The notes: generated by a model from the letters alone, not told the origin. Positions 53,345 through 61,842 are shown, counted from the stretch's first letter. The stretch is 64,000 nucleotides of DNA from Parapedobacter indicus (GCF_900113765.1 NZ_FOQO01000001.1:620001-684000), one strand, 5' to 3'. A program made the numbers and translations.

Positions 53345-53383
53345 AGATACCGGAATGGGTTGTGGAAGATCTCTCCGGTATCT
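53345..53383 (-). promoter_or_regulatory. Leader hairpin between fecR and susC (locus 2)
   Basis: On the - strand AGATACCGGA pairs perfectly with TCCGGTATCT around a 19-nt loop. It begins 4 nt after the fecR stop codon. A weak T/A-rich stretch follows, but no U-run. It occupies the same position as the hairpin of locus 1. Confidence 0.65.
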
Positions 53384-53387
53384 CTTT

Positions 53388-54404
53388 TTATTGGCTTACC
53401 TCCTTTCCTTTCTGATAGAGACGGATGAGTTGCCCGTCACGTTTATAGCTCATCTGGTTTCCAGCAATTTGAACCAATATGTGCAGGACATCTTCTATGG
53501 ACTCGTTCGGTTTGATCCGAAGTGTATACTGATCGGTGTCTTTCAGGGTGGGATCTACGGCGAAGTGGATGCCGTAGCTACGTTCGAGCGCCGCCAGGAT
53601 ATCGTGTAACGTCTGGTGGTCGAAAAAGAGACCGCCTGTTGTCCACGAAGCGAAAGACGCGGCATCCACCGTGGCTTTGGTAAAGTTTTTATCCTTTTGT
53701 GAGTAACTAACCTGTTCGTTGGGGCGCATCAATTGCCCGCTGTGCGGATTGTTCTTTTCATAGACCTTGACGGCACCCGTTTCGAGCGTAACCGTTATCC
53801 GGTCGTCGGAGGGATAGGAGGTTACATTGAATTTGGTTCCCAGAACCTGCACCGCCAATGATTTTGCCTGGACAATGAATGGCCGTTGGGCATCGTTAGC
53901 TACCGAGAAATTGGCTTCACCCACCAGGTAAACGCTCCGTTCTTGTTTGCCGAATGCTTTCGGATAGACAAATAAGGTGCCCCCATTTAGCTGTACCGTG
54001 GTCCCATCATCCAGGTTGATGGTCCAGCGTTCACCATTGGGCACATAACAGGTAAGCATGTCCAATGTGCTGCTCTGCCGGTGGTCCATAATCATCCACA
54101 CGGAGAATGCCGAAACGAGGGGTAATAGGAAAATCGCAGCATAACGCAGTAAACGTTTGGCTAGCGTTATTTTTACGACGTTGTTTTCCGCTTGCTCAAT
54201 CTTGGCATAGGTGTCAAGCAAGGATGGCTCAACCGATTTTTTAGGGGTGCTTGGTGTGTTGTCCCATACTTGCTTCAGGGCGGCGTCCTTTTCGTCGGTT
54301 TCTTCGCTGTTGGCAAGCCAATACCGCACGGCATCACGCTGGTGGCTCGTTAACTTATTCGTTAACAAGCGTTGAAGTAGCTGATCGATGCGGTTTTGTT
54401 TCAT
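53388..54404 (-). CDS. FecR-family anti-sigma factor (locus 2)
   Basis: This 338-residue protein has an N-terminal cytoplasmic helical domain (about 1-85), one transmembrane helix (RYAAIFLLPLVSAFSVWMIM), a periplasmic FecR domain (CYVPNGERWTINLDDGTTVQL and FNVTSYPSDDRITVTLETGAV) and a C-terminal STN-like domain with ILAALERSYGIHFAV. It should hold the ECF sigma factor until SusC signals. Unlike locus 1, the sigma gene is not adjacent: an oppositely oriented SMUG2-like gene lies between them. Confidence 0.93.
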   Translation of the reverse strand: MKQNRIDQLLQRLLTNKLTSHQRDAVRYWLANSEETDEKDAALKQVWDNTPSTPKKSVEPSLLDTYAKIEQAENNVVKITLAKRLLRYAAIFLLPLVSAFSVWMIMDHRQSSTLDMLTCYVPNGERWTINLDDGTTVQLNGGTLFVYPKAFGKQERSVYLVGEANFSVANDAQRPFIVQAKSLAVQVLGTKFNVTSYPSDDRITVTLETGAVKVYEKNNPHSGQLMRPNEQVSYSQKDKNFTKATVDAASFASWTTGGLFFDHQTLHDILAALERSYGIHFAVDPTLKDTDQYTLRIKPNESIEDVLHILVQIAGNQMSYKRDGQLIRLYQKGKEVSQ

Positions 54405-54533
54405 TGCCTAGTTTCTCTTCCTATTGGTTTGTCTATATGACAACCCTAAGGAGAAACACACGTAGTCTTTTTTAAAAAAAAGTTTATTGCAGCACGTTTG
54501 CATTTTCTTTACCTTCGCTATCTCTTTACCATC

Positions 54534-55235
54534 ATGGCCAGTACATTTGCTGATAAAATCATTACATTTAACCGGGGACTGCAGTATACCGGCGCCCTGC
54601 CTGACGGGTTTGGGGTAATGAATCCGTACCTGGACAACCCCGAGACGATGACGGTTATGCAGGCTTTTTACCAAAAATATTACAACGATTCCAATAAGCG
54701 GAAATTTATCATCGGCATCAACCCCAGCCGCCATGGCGCCGGGGTGACAGGAGTGCCTTTCACCGATACAAAGCGGTTGGAAAGTGTTTGCGGAATTAAA
54801 ATGCTTTCTGCCCGCACGCATGAAGTTTCTTCGGTATTTGTGTACGATATGATCTCCGCGTGGGGTGGGCCGGACGAGTTCTACAAAAGGTTTTATATCA
54901 ATTCACCTTTCCCCCTCGCTATTGTCCGTCATATTAAAGAAAATGACTGGCTGAACGCAAACTATTATGACGATCGCAGGCTTTTTGAAATGGTAAAACC
55001 CTTTATGGTCGCATCCATGAAAAAACACATCAGCCTGGGGTTGGATACGTCGGAAGTGTATATCCTTGGGAAAAAAAATGCGGAGTTTATCCATAAACTG
55101 AACAAAGAAGAAAAGCTGTTTGAAAAAGCAGTCGTGTTGGAGCATCCGCGTTACATTCAGCAATATAAATCCAAAGACAAACAACTGTATATTGATAAAT
55201 ACCTGTTGGCGTTCAGCGAGCAATCGCTTTCCTGA
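54534..55235 (+). CDS. SMUG2-like uracil-DNA glycosylase family protein
   Basis: From the ATG at 54534 the protein has 233 residues. The glycosylase motif 1 region is FIIGINPSRHGAGVTGVPFT and motif 2 is VVLEHPRYIQQY, the pattern of the SMUG2 group (formerly DUF4918) known from Pedobacter. It would excise damaged or deaminated bases. It is transcribed against locus 2, between the sigma and fecR genes, and its 3' end overlaps the sigma gene by 23 bp. The link to the sugar locus is probably positional only. Confidence 0.88.
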   Translation: MASTFADKIITFNRGLQYTGALPDGFGVMNPYLDNPETMTVMQAFYQKYYNDSNKRKFIIGINPSRHGAGVTGVPFTDTKRLESVCGIKMLSARTHEVSSVFVYDMISAWGGPDEFYKRFYINSPFPLAIVRHIKENDWLNANYYDDRRLFEMVKPFMVASMKKHISLGLDTSEVYILGKKNAEFIHKLNKEEKLFEKAVVLEHPRYIQQYKSKDKQLYIDKYLLAFSEQSLS

Positions 55236-55761
55236 TGTCGGCTAGCGCCGCTGAGATATGTGTTTCAACAGTGCGTTTGCTGATGTGAAGGTAATGCGCG
55301 ATTTTCTCATTGCTCAGACCTTCTTTGCGACTGAGATTGAAAATGATTTTTCGTTTTTGGGGCATTTTGTCGATGGTCTGATTGATCAGTATTTCGAGGT
55401 CGTGAGCGGCTAGCACTTCCTCAAGCTTTTCGAACGACGGAATTTCCAGTGCGGTTGACAGCGACAGGTATTGACGTTTTGTTGAACGCTTGATGTGATT
55501 GTACAACGCATTTCTAGCAGCCGTATATAAGTAGGCATCCAGGTTTTCGATGTGTGCAAACAAGTCACGGTGCTGCCACAGTTTGACGAAGATATCCTGT
55601 GCAAGGTCATCAGCGACTGCCTCTTCATCCAGCAATCCGCCTAGGAAACGGCTTAATTTTGGGAAGAAGTGCTGGAATAACTCCTCAAACGCCTCCCTAT
55701 TGCCATTGCTAAGCGCAAGTAATAGCCGTTTTTCATCCTGAATAAGCATTTGTCTGGGCAC
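55213..55761 (-). CDS. ECF RNA polymerase sigma factor (SusCD-linked, locus 2)
   Basis: This 182-residue protein may start at the Met five codons in (55749). Region 2 spans about 22-90 (FEELFQHFFPKLSRFL, AVADDLAQDIFVKLW), and region 4 spans about 125-180 with KMPQKRKIIFNLSRKEGLSNEKIAHYL split across two helices and the HTH ISKRTVETHISAAL. It lacks the hydrophobic C-terminal tail of the locus 1 sigma factor. A -7 element lies 87 bp upstream. Confidence 0.93.
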   Translation of the reverse strand: MPRQMLIQDEKRLLLALSNGNREAFEELFQHFFPKLSRFLGGLLDEEAVADDLAQDIFVKLWQHRDLFAHIENLDAYLYTAARNALYNHIKRSTKRQYLSLSTALEIPSFEKLEEVLAAHDLEILINQTIDKMPQKRKIIFNLSRKEGLSNEKIAHYLHISKRTVETHISAALADIRKAIAR

Positions 55762-55847
55762 ACCCTTTATTTCTACAGCATTGAACGCTTGAAGAATCAG
55801 TCAAGTTGTTGGTTTATAATTACGTATTCCAGCGTGAATGTTGCTGG

Positions 55848-55855
55848 CAAATGTA
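55848..55855 (-). promoter_or_regulatory. -7 element (TACATTTG) of the locus 2 sigma gene
   Basis: An exact TAnnTTTG match on the - strand, 87 bp upstream of the first codon. Confidence 0.5.
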
Positions 55856-55878
55856 AGGGTATAAAAGGAGTATATCAA

Positions 55879-55918
55879 GAGCCCCTTTGCGTTTTGAAAA
55901 TAAAACGTAAAGGGGCTC
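55879..55918 (-). terminator. Hairpin after rhlE, likely terminator
   Basis: GAGCCCCTTTGCGTTTT pairs with AAAACGTAAAGGGGCTC over 17 positions with one wobble and a short AT loop. It lies 18 bp beyond the rhlE stop. The U-tract downstream on the - strand is weak (TTGATAT). Confidence 0.65.
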
Positions 55919-55936
55919 AATAATTTTAATGTACGC

Positions 55937-57190
55937 TTAAACCGCTGCCCGGTGATTGGAGTGCGGTCGCCGACGTTTCTTCTTGTTACGATTCGATTTC
56001 GCAGCTGAAGACGGTGGAACAGGACGCGCTGGCTCGTGCCGGTAGTCGACGAGATTATCCGGAATAAACGGATGATCTTCGACCAGCGGCAGACGTTGTT
56101 TGATCAGCTTGGTAATCTGCCAAAGATATTCCAGTTCCTCTGGATCACAAAAAGACCATGCCCTGCCGCTTTCACCCGCCCTTCCGGTGCGTCCGATGCG
56201 GTGGACATAGGTTTCCGGCTCGTTGGGCAGATCGAAGTTGATTACGAGCTGCAGCCGGTCAATGTCGATTCCGCGTGCGGCGATATCAGTGGCTACCAGC
56301 ACCTTAATGGTACCGTCTTTGAAGGATTTCAATGCCTTTTGCCGTGCCTGTTGTGATTTGTTGCCGTGGATGGCGGCGGCGCTGATGTTTGCTTTGGCCA
56401 GTTTCCGGACAATTTTATCGGCTCCATGCTTGGTTCGTGAGAAGACCAATACATTTCCGTCTTTTTCGCCGTGCACCAAATGGGAGAGGAGCTCTACTTT
56501 ATTTGCTTTTACCACCGGGTAAATGGCCTGCTGAATCGTATCCACGGTGGAAGATACCGGTGCGACAGCAATCCGTTGGGGATTGTTCAAAATAGCATTA
56601 GCCAGATTTTCTATTTCTGATGGCATGGTGGCCGAAAACAACATGGTTTGACGTTTTTCCGGAATTTTGCCGATTATGGTACGGATGTCTTTAATGAATC
56701 CCATATCCAGCATGCGGTCTGCTTCATCTAAAACCAGGAAACGTACCTGTTGCAGGGATAAAACCTTTTGGTTGAGCAAGTCGAGCAGCCTGCCCGGCGT
56801 AGCGACCAGTATATCAGGACGTTTGCGTAGCATGGCGATTTGGCTAACCGCCGATACGCCGCCGAATATAACGGCATGCTTAATGCGCGTGCGGCTTACG
56901 TATACGGCTATGTTTTCATCGATTTGAATGGCAAGTTCCCTTGTAGGGGCCAATACCAGCGCTTTTGGCCCCTGAAATCCGGTATCGGTTTTTGAGGTTA
57001 GCAGCTGCTCAATAATTGGCAGGGAAAAAGCCGCAGTCTTACCGGTTCCGGTCTGTGCGCATGCCAATACATCGTGGTGTTGGAGTATGGTCGGAATTGC
57101 TTGTTGCTGAATGGGGGTGGGGGTGTGGTAACCCGCAGATTCCAGTGCCTCTAAAAGGGGACCGGAAAGATTTAATGATGTAAATTGCAA
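55937..57190 (-). CDS. rhlE: DEAD-box RNA helicase, RhlE type
   Basis: The TTG at 57190 is proposed as start because FTSLNLSGPLLEAL is the usual N-terminus and the promoter -7 box (57214-57221) lies inside the longer in-frame extension to the ATG at 57268. The protein has 417 residues. Q-motif TPIQQQAIP, motif I AQTGTGKT, motif Ia PTRELAIQ, motif II LDEADRML, motif III FSATMP, motif V DIAARGID and motif VI HRIGRTGRAG are all present. The C-terminal tail is Arg/Lys/Ser-rich (RNKKKRRRPHS) for RNA binding. It probably remodels rRNA or mRNA. Confidence 0.94.
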   Translation of the reverse strand: MQFTSLNLSGPLLEALESAGYHTPTPIQQQAIPTILQHHDVLACAQTGTGKTAAFSLPIIEQLLTSKTDTGFQGPKALVLAPTRELAIQIDENIAVYVSRTRIKHAVIFGGVSAVSQIAMLRKRPDILVATPGRLLDLLNQKVLSLQQVRFLVLDEADRMLDMGFIKDIRTIIGKIPEKRQTMLFSATMPSEIENLANAILNNPQRIAVAPVSSTVDTIQQAIYPVVKANKVELLSHLVHGEKDGNVLVFSRTKHGADKIVRKLAKANISAAAIHGNKSQQARQKALKSFKDGTIKVLVATDIAARGIDIDRLQLVINFDLPNEPETYVHRIGRTGRAGESGRAWSFCDPEELEYLWQITKLIKQRLPLVEDHPFIPDNLVDYRHEPARPVPPSSAAKSNRNKKKRRRPHSNHRAAV

Positions 57191-57213
57191 AATATATCGT
57201 TTACTAGTGGCTG

Positions 57214-57221
57214 CAAAGGTA
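57214..57221 (-). promoter_or_regulatory. -7 element (TACCTTTG) of rhlE
   Basis: An exact TAnnTTTG match on the - strand. It lies 24 bp upstream of the TTG at 57190, which supports that codon as the start. Confidence 0.55.
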
Positions 57222-57308
57222 CTGATAATTATCCGATTATTTTCTGAATGTCTTAGATGCCCATTCAATATGTCGCATCATACACCCGTAGGTTATCTGG
57301 TTTCTTTT

Positions 57309-57316
57309 TATTTTTG
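57309..57316 (+). promoter_or_regulatory. -7 element (TATTTTTG) of the DinB-fold gene
   Basis: An exact TAnnTTTG match 17 bp upstream of the ATG at 57333. Confidence 0.5.
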
Positions 57317-57332
57317 TGTAAAATAAAAGACT

Positions 57333-57953
57333 ATGAAACGGTTACTTTTTTTGTTATTTACTGTATGTACGTTGGTAAATACGGTGATGGCGCAATCTGC
57401 TGCGCCAAGGACGCAGCATGACAAGGCATTTTTGCTTGATTATTATCAGCAAACATTCGATGCCCTTCAGCAGTCGGTGGAAGGACTGAGTGAAGCGCAG
57501 CTCGCGTTTAAATCGGCACCCGACCGATGGTCCATCAGCCAATGTTTGGAACACATTATCCAAACGGAACCGGCACTTTTGGTGTATGCGAAGAAAACGC
57601 TTGAACAGCAACCGAACCCTGAGCGGAAAGGTGACGTAAAAATGAGTGACGACGATGTGATTAAGGGAATGACAGACCGGAGTTTCAAGGCAAAAGCATC
57701 GGAAGAATTAAGCCCGAAGGAAGCTGGAACGTATAAAAACGCCAAGTTTGCGCTTAAAGACCTGAAAAAGCAACGCAAAGAATTGTTGGGCTATATCAAG
57801 GGGATTTCGGTAGACGACATGCGCAACCACATTGCCGATTCGCCGTTTGGCCCGGTTGATGGATATCACTCACTTCTCTATATCCCGGCACATACCGCAC
57901 GGCATACGTTGCAGATTGAAGAGGTCAAAGCCGATCCGAATTTTCCAAAGTGA
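57333..57953 (+). CDS. Exported DinB-fold (DinB_2) metalloprotein
   Basis: This 206-residue protein has a signal peptide ending near VMAQ (residue 21). The four-helix DinB bundle has the three expected metal-ligand His: SISQCLEHIIQ (about residue 71) and IPAHTARHTLQIEEV (about residues 189-193). DinB-fold proteins use a Ni or Zn site in varied thiol-transfer or hydrolytic reactions, and export is unusual but recurrent in Bacteroidota. The 3' end overlaps the convergent dehydrogenase gene by 29 bp. Confidence 0.87.
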   Translation: MKRLLFLLFTVCTLVNTVMAQSAAPRTQHDKAFLLDYYQQTFDALQQSVEGLSEAQLAFKSAPDRWSISQCLEHIIQTEPALLVYAKKTLEQQPNPERKGDVKMSDDDVIKGMTDRSFKAKASEELSPKEAGTYKNAKFALKDLKKQRKELLGYIKGISVDDMRNHIADSPFGPVDGYHSLLYIPAHTARHTLQIEEVKADPNFPK

Positions 57954-58902
57954 TGACCACATTGCCGGTCTTTTGGCCGGTTTCCACGTACTGGTAGGCT
58001 TCGACTAACTGTTCAAGCGGATAGGTTCTGTCGATGACCGGTTTAAAGTCGCCGGATCCGGCAAGTTTCCGAATCATCAGTACGTCCGCCTGGTTGATGG
58101 TGGGCAGGGGAAACAAAACTTTCCTGCCGCCACCCATCGGGGTGAAAAGTGCCAACCATACGTTTTCCGAATTTCTGCCCAATTCAGTGGAGATATAGAT
58201 TCCTTTGCTTTTCAGTAAGGGTTTACATAGGTGGAAAGAGCACTTGCCGACGGCGTCAAAGACAAAGTCAAAGCGATGCGTGGTTTCGGCGAAACGCTGG
58301 GTTTGGTAATCGATCACTTCATCTGCTCCTAAGGACGTGACTAATTCGACGTTCTTCGTATTGGAAACGGCCACTACATAAGCGCCGAAGTGCTTCAACA
58401 ATTGTACGGCAGCCGAACCGATGGCTCCCGTTGCGCCGTAAACCATTACCGTGTCGCCCTTCTTAACCTTAGCTGCCCGGATGTTGCCAAGGGCATAATG
58501 ACTCCCTTCGGTAAGCGGTGCCGCTTCGATATAGTTCATTCCTTCAGGAATCATGGCCAACGCGCCCGATGCCGCCATTACCTTATATTCACCATGCCCA
58601 CCGAAATGAGTGTCGTCGTATCCAAAGACACGATCGCCCGGTTTGAAATTACTGACATCCCCGCCAACGGCTTCTATTTCTCCGGCAAACTCGCAGCCAA
58701 GTATCTTCGCCCTTGGTTTGAACAGGCCACTGAAGAAACGGACAATGAAATAGTTTGCGCTGCGAAAGCCACAATCCGTACGATTTACTGTGGTTGCATG
58801 TATTTTGATCAATACTTCACCCGCCTTCACCATCGGTATGTCGATTTCCTGTAACCGGACCACTTCAGGAGGACCGTATTGCGTATATACCATCGCTTTC
58901 AT
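57925..58902 (-). CDS. MDR-superfamily NAD(P)-dependent oxidoreductase (quinone-reductase-like)
   Basis: This 325-residue protein starts MKAMVYTQYGPPEVVRLQE. The GroES-like domain has VLIKIHATTVNRTDCGFRS and GCEFAGEIEAVG, and the Rossmann motif is VYGATGAIGSAAVQLLKHFG (about 150-169). The catalytic-zinc Cys of alcohol dehydrogenases is not evident, suggesting a zinc-independent quinone or enone reductase. A TAACTTTA sequence 31 bp upstream is a weak promoter match. It ends 29 bp inside the convergent DinB gene. Confidence 0.9.
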   Translation of the reverse strand: MKAMVYTQYGPPEVVRLQEIDIPMVKAGEVLIKIHATTVNRTDCGFRSANYFIVRFFSGLFKPRAKILGCEFAGEIEAVGGDVSNFKPGDRVFGYDDTHFGGHGEYKVMAASGALAMIPEGMNYIEAAPLTEGSHYALGNIRAAKVKKGDTVMVYGATGAIGSAAVQLLKHFGAYVVAVSNTKNVELVTSLGADEVIDYQTQRFAETTHRFDFVFDAVGKCSFHLCKPLLKSKGIYISTELGRNSENVWLALFTPMGGGRKVLFPLPTINQADVLMIRKLAGSGDFKPVIDRTYPLEQLVEAYQYVETGQKTGNVVITLENSDRL

Positions 58903-59240
58903 TCGCTGTTTTGATGTTCTCTTTACGTTGTGTAAAGTTACGCCATTGCGGGTTAATTTATTATTAAATCAAGCGGATTGTTATAGCGCTTATCATAAAT
59001 GGATTGCCGATACAGGCATTCATCCGATCATTTGCGTGTAACATTTCTAAACCAAAGGCACATACAGTCGAAATTTGGTTCGGTTATTATCCCGGTATCC
59101 GTAGATTTGCGGCCAATGGGCACCGCGGGTTGGACTTGCGTCGTGATCCGGCGCGCAACGTGGACATTTCACCGTTACTTATTGAATAGGACAGACTGGA
59201 ACTCACCGGAGCGTAAAAAGATTAGATTCAAAGATTTAGC
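58903..59240. other. Intergenic region, no gene recognised
   Basis: About 340 bp between the divergent dehydrogenase and peptidase genes. Short reading frames here show no family resemblance. No perfect TAnnTTTG element was found for the peptidase gene. Confidence 0.6.
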
Positions 59241-61394
59241 ATGTTTGTTATGAAGAAAATCATCGTTTTAATACTCGTTATCTCGATAAAGTTCAGTGCC
59301 GTTGCCGACGAAGGCATGTGGTTCTTAATGCATCTGAAGCGGCTCAATGAGCGCGATATGCAAAAGATGGGCCTCCAACTAACCGCCGAGGAAATCTACA
59401 GCATCAACCATTCCAGCATCAAAGATGCCATCGTACAGTTTGGCGGCGGATGCACTGCCGAGATCGTCTCTGGTCAAGGCCTGGTGCTGACCAACCACCA
59501 TTGCGGCTACGGCGCGGTGGCCGAACTTTCCACTCCGGATAGCGATTACCTGACCAACGGATTCTGGGCGACAACCCACGAGGATGAGTTGAAACCGAAG
59601 GAGTTATCGGTACGATTTTTCGTGCGCATGGACGATGTTAGCCAGCGGATACTCGGCGTTGTGAATGATACGATGAGCGAGGCAGATCGCGAACGCGCCA
59701 TCAACCGGGAGATTGCAAACATTGAAAAGGAGAATAACGAAGGGGGCAAATACACCGTTTCCGTACGTTCCTTCTATAATGGAAATGAGTATTATTATTT
59801 CGTCTACCAGGATTTTCCCGACGTGCGTTTGGTGGGAACGCCGCCAAGCAGCATCGGCAAATTTGGCGGCGATACCGACAATTGGGAGTGGCCGCGACAT
59901 ACCGGTGACTTTTCCCTGTTCCGAGTATATGCCGATCGGAACGGCAATCCGGCGCCATATTCTCAAGACAATATACCGCTGAAGCCGAAATACCACCTCA
60001 AGGTGAGCCTGAACGGCTACACTGAAAACGACTTTGCGATGATCCTGGGCTATCCCGGCCGGACCAATCGTTGGATGCCTTCGGGCGGCGTGGACCAGAA
60101 TGTGAAGTATGCCTATCCGGCTTGGGTAGAGGCGTCCAAAGTTGGTATGGACCAGATGAAGAAATACATGGACGCGAAACCGAAAGTCAAACTCCACTAC
60201 GCCTCCAAATATTCCCAGGTTGCGAATTATTGGAAGAACCGCCAGGGGATGATCGATGCACTTGTCCAACACCGTACCGCCAGCATCAAAGCTGTTGAGG
60301 AAGCACAGTTCGATGCCTGGGCCAAGAAGCGGCGCAACCGAGCGCGCTATGGATCCGTCATGGACGACATCAATCAATATTATAAGGAAACCGACTTGAA
60401 GGCCCGGCACGACAATTACCTGACGGGATTACTGCGGTCCAGCACCTTTGCAGCTCTGCCTTATGCACTGGGTAACGCCCTCGCATATTACGCGGCCCAG
60501 AATGAAGCTAAACGGAAAGAGGTGTCCCAGCAGATCACGACCAATTTGGACGACACCTATGACAATCTGTACTTGCCTTTGGAGCGCGATGTGTTGGCGT
60601 CCCTGCTGAACCTGTACGCCGAGAAAGCAACGGAAGGGGAAATACCAACGTATATCGATTCCCTGTACCAGCACCATAACCGGGATCTTTCCGGTTATAT
60701 TGATGTGGCTTTCGAAACCAGTCTGTTTGCCTCCCGCGACCGGGTCGACGCATTCCTCGCTCAACCCGATACGCTCGCATTGCAACAAGATCCGCTGTAC
60801 CTACTCTCGACCGCACTGCTTACCCGCTATCGGCAAACGTCGCCCGAAGAGCAAGAGCTTCAGGGACGCTTTCAGCGGGCCTACCGCCTGTACGTCGAGG
60901 GAACACGCAAGCGGAGTCCGAAAAAGAAGTACTATCCAGACGCTAACAGCACATTGCGGCTCACCTACGGCAAAATTAATCCGCTGCCCCCTGATCCCCG
61001 TAACGATGCCAGTGCTAACTATTTCACAACATTGAAAGGGACCATCGCTAAGTACCAACCCGGCGATCCGGAGTTTGACCTTCCGGAACGTTTACGGAAT
61101 TTATACGAAAGCCATGATTACGGTCGTTATGCCGATCACGAAGGCAACTTGCCTGTAAATTTTCTGACGGACAATGACATTACTGGCGGGAATTCCGGCT
61201 CGCCCGTACTTAACGGCAAAGGCGAGTTGATCGGCATTGCGTTTGATGGAAACATCGAGGCAATGGCTGGCGACGTGATCTTCGATACCGAGCTCCAGCG
61301 CACCATCGCGGTCGATATCCGCTACGTGTTGTTTATTATTGACAAATTCGCCAATGCGGGCCATCTGGTCGACGAGCTGACGCTGGCAGATTAA
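59241..61394 (+). CDS. dpp7: S46-family dipeptidyl-peptidase, DPP7 type
   Basis: This 717-residue protein has a signal peptide ending near AVADEG (residue 23), where the mature N-terminal Asp-Glu-Gly-Met-Trp is the S46 hallmark. The catalytic triad is His in TNHHCGYG (about 86-87), Asp in the GDTDNWEWPRH segment (about 213-220) and Ser652 in GGNSGSPVL. The position 18 residues after the Ser is Gly (IAFDGNIE), as in DPP7, which prefers hydrophobic P1 residues, where DPP11 has Arg. It releases dipeptides from oligopeptides in the periplasm. The ATG at 59250 is an alternative start. Confidence 0.94.
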   Translation: MFVMKKIIVLILVISIKFSAVADEGMWFLMHLKRLNERDMQKMGLQLTAEEIYSINHSSIKDAIVQFGGGCTAEIVSGQGLVLTNHHCGYGAVAELSTPDSDYLTNGFWATTHEDELKPKELSVRFFVRMDDVSQRILGVVNDTMSEADRERAINREIANIEKENNEGGKYTVSVRSFYNGNEYYYFVYQDFPDVRLVGTPPSSIGKFGGDTDNWEWPRHTGDFSLFRVYADRNGNPAPYSQDNIPLKPKYHLKVSLNGYTENDFAMILGYPGRTNRWMPSGGVDQNVKYAYPAWVEASKVGMDQMKKYMDAKPKVKLHYASKYSQVANYWKNRQGMIDALVQHRTASIKAVEEAQFDAWAKKRRNRARYGSVMDDINQYYKETDLKARHDNYLTGLLRSSTFAALPYALGNALAYYAAQNEAKRKEVSQQITTNLDDTYDNLYLPLERDVLASLLNLYAEKATEGEIPTYIDSLYQHHNRDLSGYIDVAFETSLFASRDRVDAFLAQPDTLALQQDPLYLLSTALLTRYRQTSPEEQELQGRFQRAYRLYVEGTRKRSPKKKYYPDANSTLRLTYGKINPLPPDPRNDASANYFTTLKGTIAKYQPGDPEFDLPERLRNLYESHDYGRYADHEGNLPVNFLTDNDITGGNSGSPVLNGKGELIGIAFDGNIEAMAGDVIFDTELQRTIAVDIRYVLFIIDKFANAGHLVDELTLAD

Positions 61395-61531
61395 AGTTTG
61401 GATCGGAACCCGTTATCTAACGGACCTTGTTCTAGGGCAAGCGCAGGACATGAGCTCCGGATCAACAGGCTTACGGGTGAAGTTTTGTTTTTAATCTGCA
61501 TAGTAATAACTTACGAACAGAAAAGGAGCAA

Positions 61532-61671
61532 ATGATGGAAACTAAAAGCTGGAAAGACATCAAGGATAGTGTTTACGGTACCAAGAATACCGAAAGGAGG
61601 GATGCACTGGAAAGAAATTTCAACGGCTTCAAGGTCGGCTTGTAGCTTAGGAAGGTGAGGGAAGATAAACA
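61532..61671 (+). pseudogene. Remnant of a HigA/XRE-type antitoxin gene
   Basis: ATG ATG at 61532/61535 starts a frame reading ETKSWKDIKDSVYGTKNTER and then RDALERNFNGFKVGL, followed by an in-frame TAG and, in the same frame, LRKVREDKHL. This matches the N-terminal part of XRE-family antitoxins of the HigA type, which continue into a helix-turn-helix (usually LTQEQLA). Here similarity ends right after the stop, so the DNA-binding domain is lost. No HigB toxin remnant was found upstream. Confidence 0.7.
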
Positions 61672-61802
61672 CCTCATCCAGCCGGACGGGGTTTCTTTTT
61701 CGGTTAAAATTTACAGCCTCACGGCTATGATCCAAAGGTACGGAATTATCGCCGGAAACAGGCGGGGCGGTTTAAACCGACAACGAAACCGACAACATAA
61801 AA

Positions 61803-61838
61803 AGTAAAAACCCCTCATACATTACGTATGAAGGGTTT
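61803..61838 (-). terminator. Terminator downstream of tRNA-Phe
   Basis: On the - strand AAACCCTTCATAC pairs with GTATGAGGGGTTT (one mismatch) around a 5-nt loop, followed by TTTTTACTTTTT. Confidence 0.8.
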
Positions 61839-61842
61839 CTTG

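Larger units (their letters stand above)
61395..61842. other. Intergenic region with a decayed gene and a terminator
   Basis: Bases 61395-61531 hold nothing recognised. A decayed antitoxin frame lies at 61532-61671 and a terminator at 61803-61838. GACAACGAAACCGACAACA near 61780 is a short internal repeat. Confidence 0.6.

Noticed and set aside
59604-60410. 268-codon frame on the - strand inside the S46 peptidase gene
   Set aside because: It has no motif, no promoter and is fully covered by a well-supported peptidase gene.
59241-61394. DPP11 (Asp/Glu-specific) assignment
   Set aside because: The residue 18 after the catalytic Ser is Gly, as in DPP7, not the Arg of DPP11.
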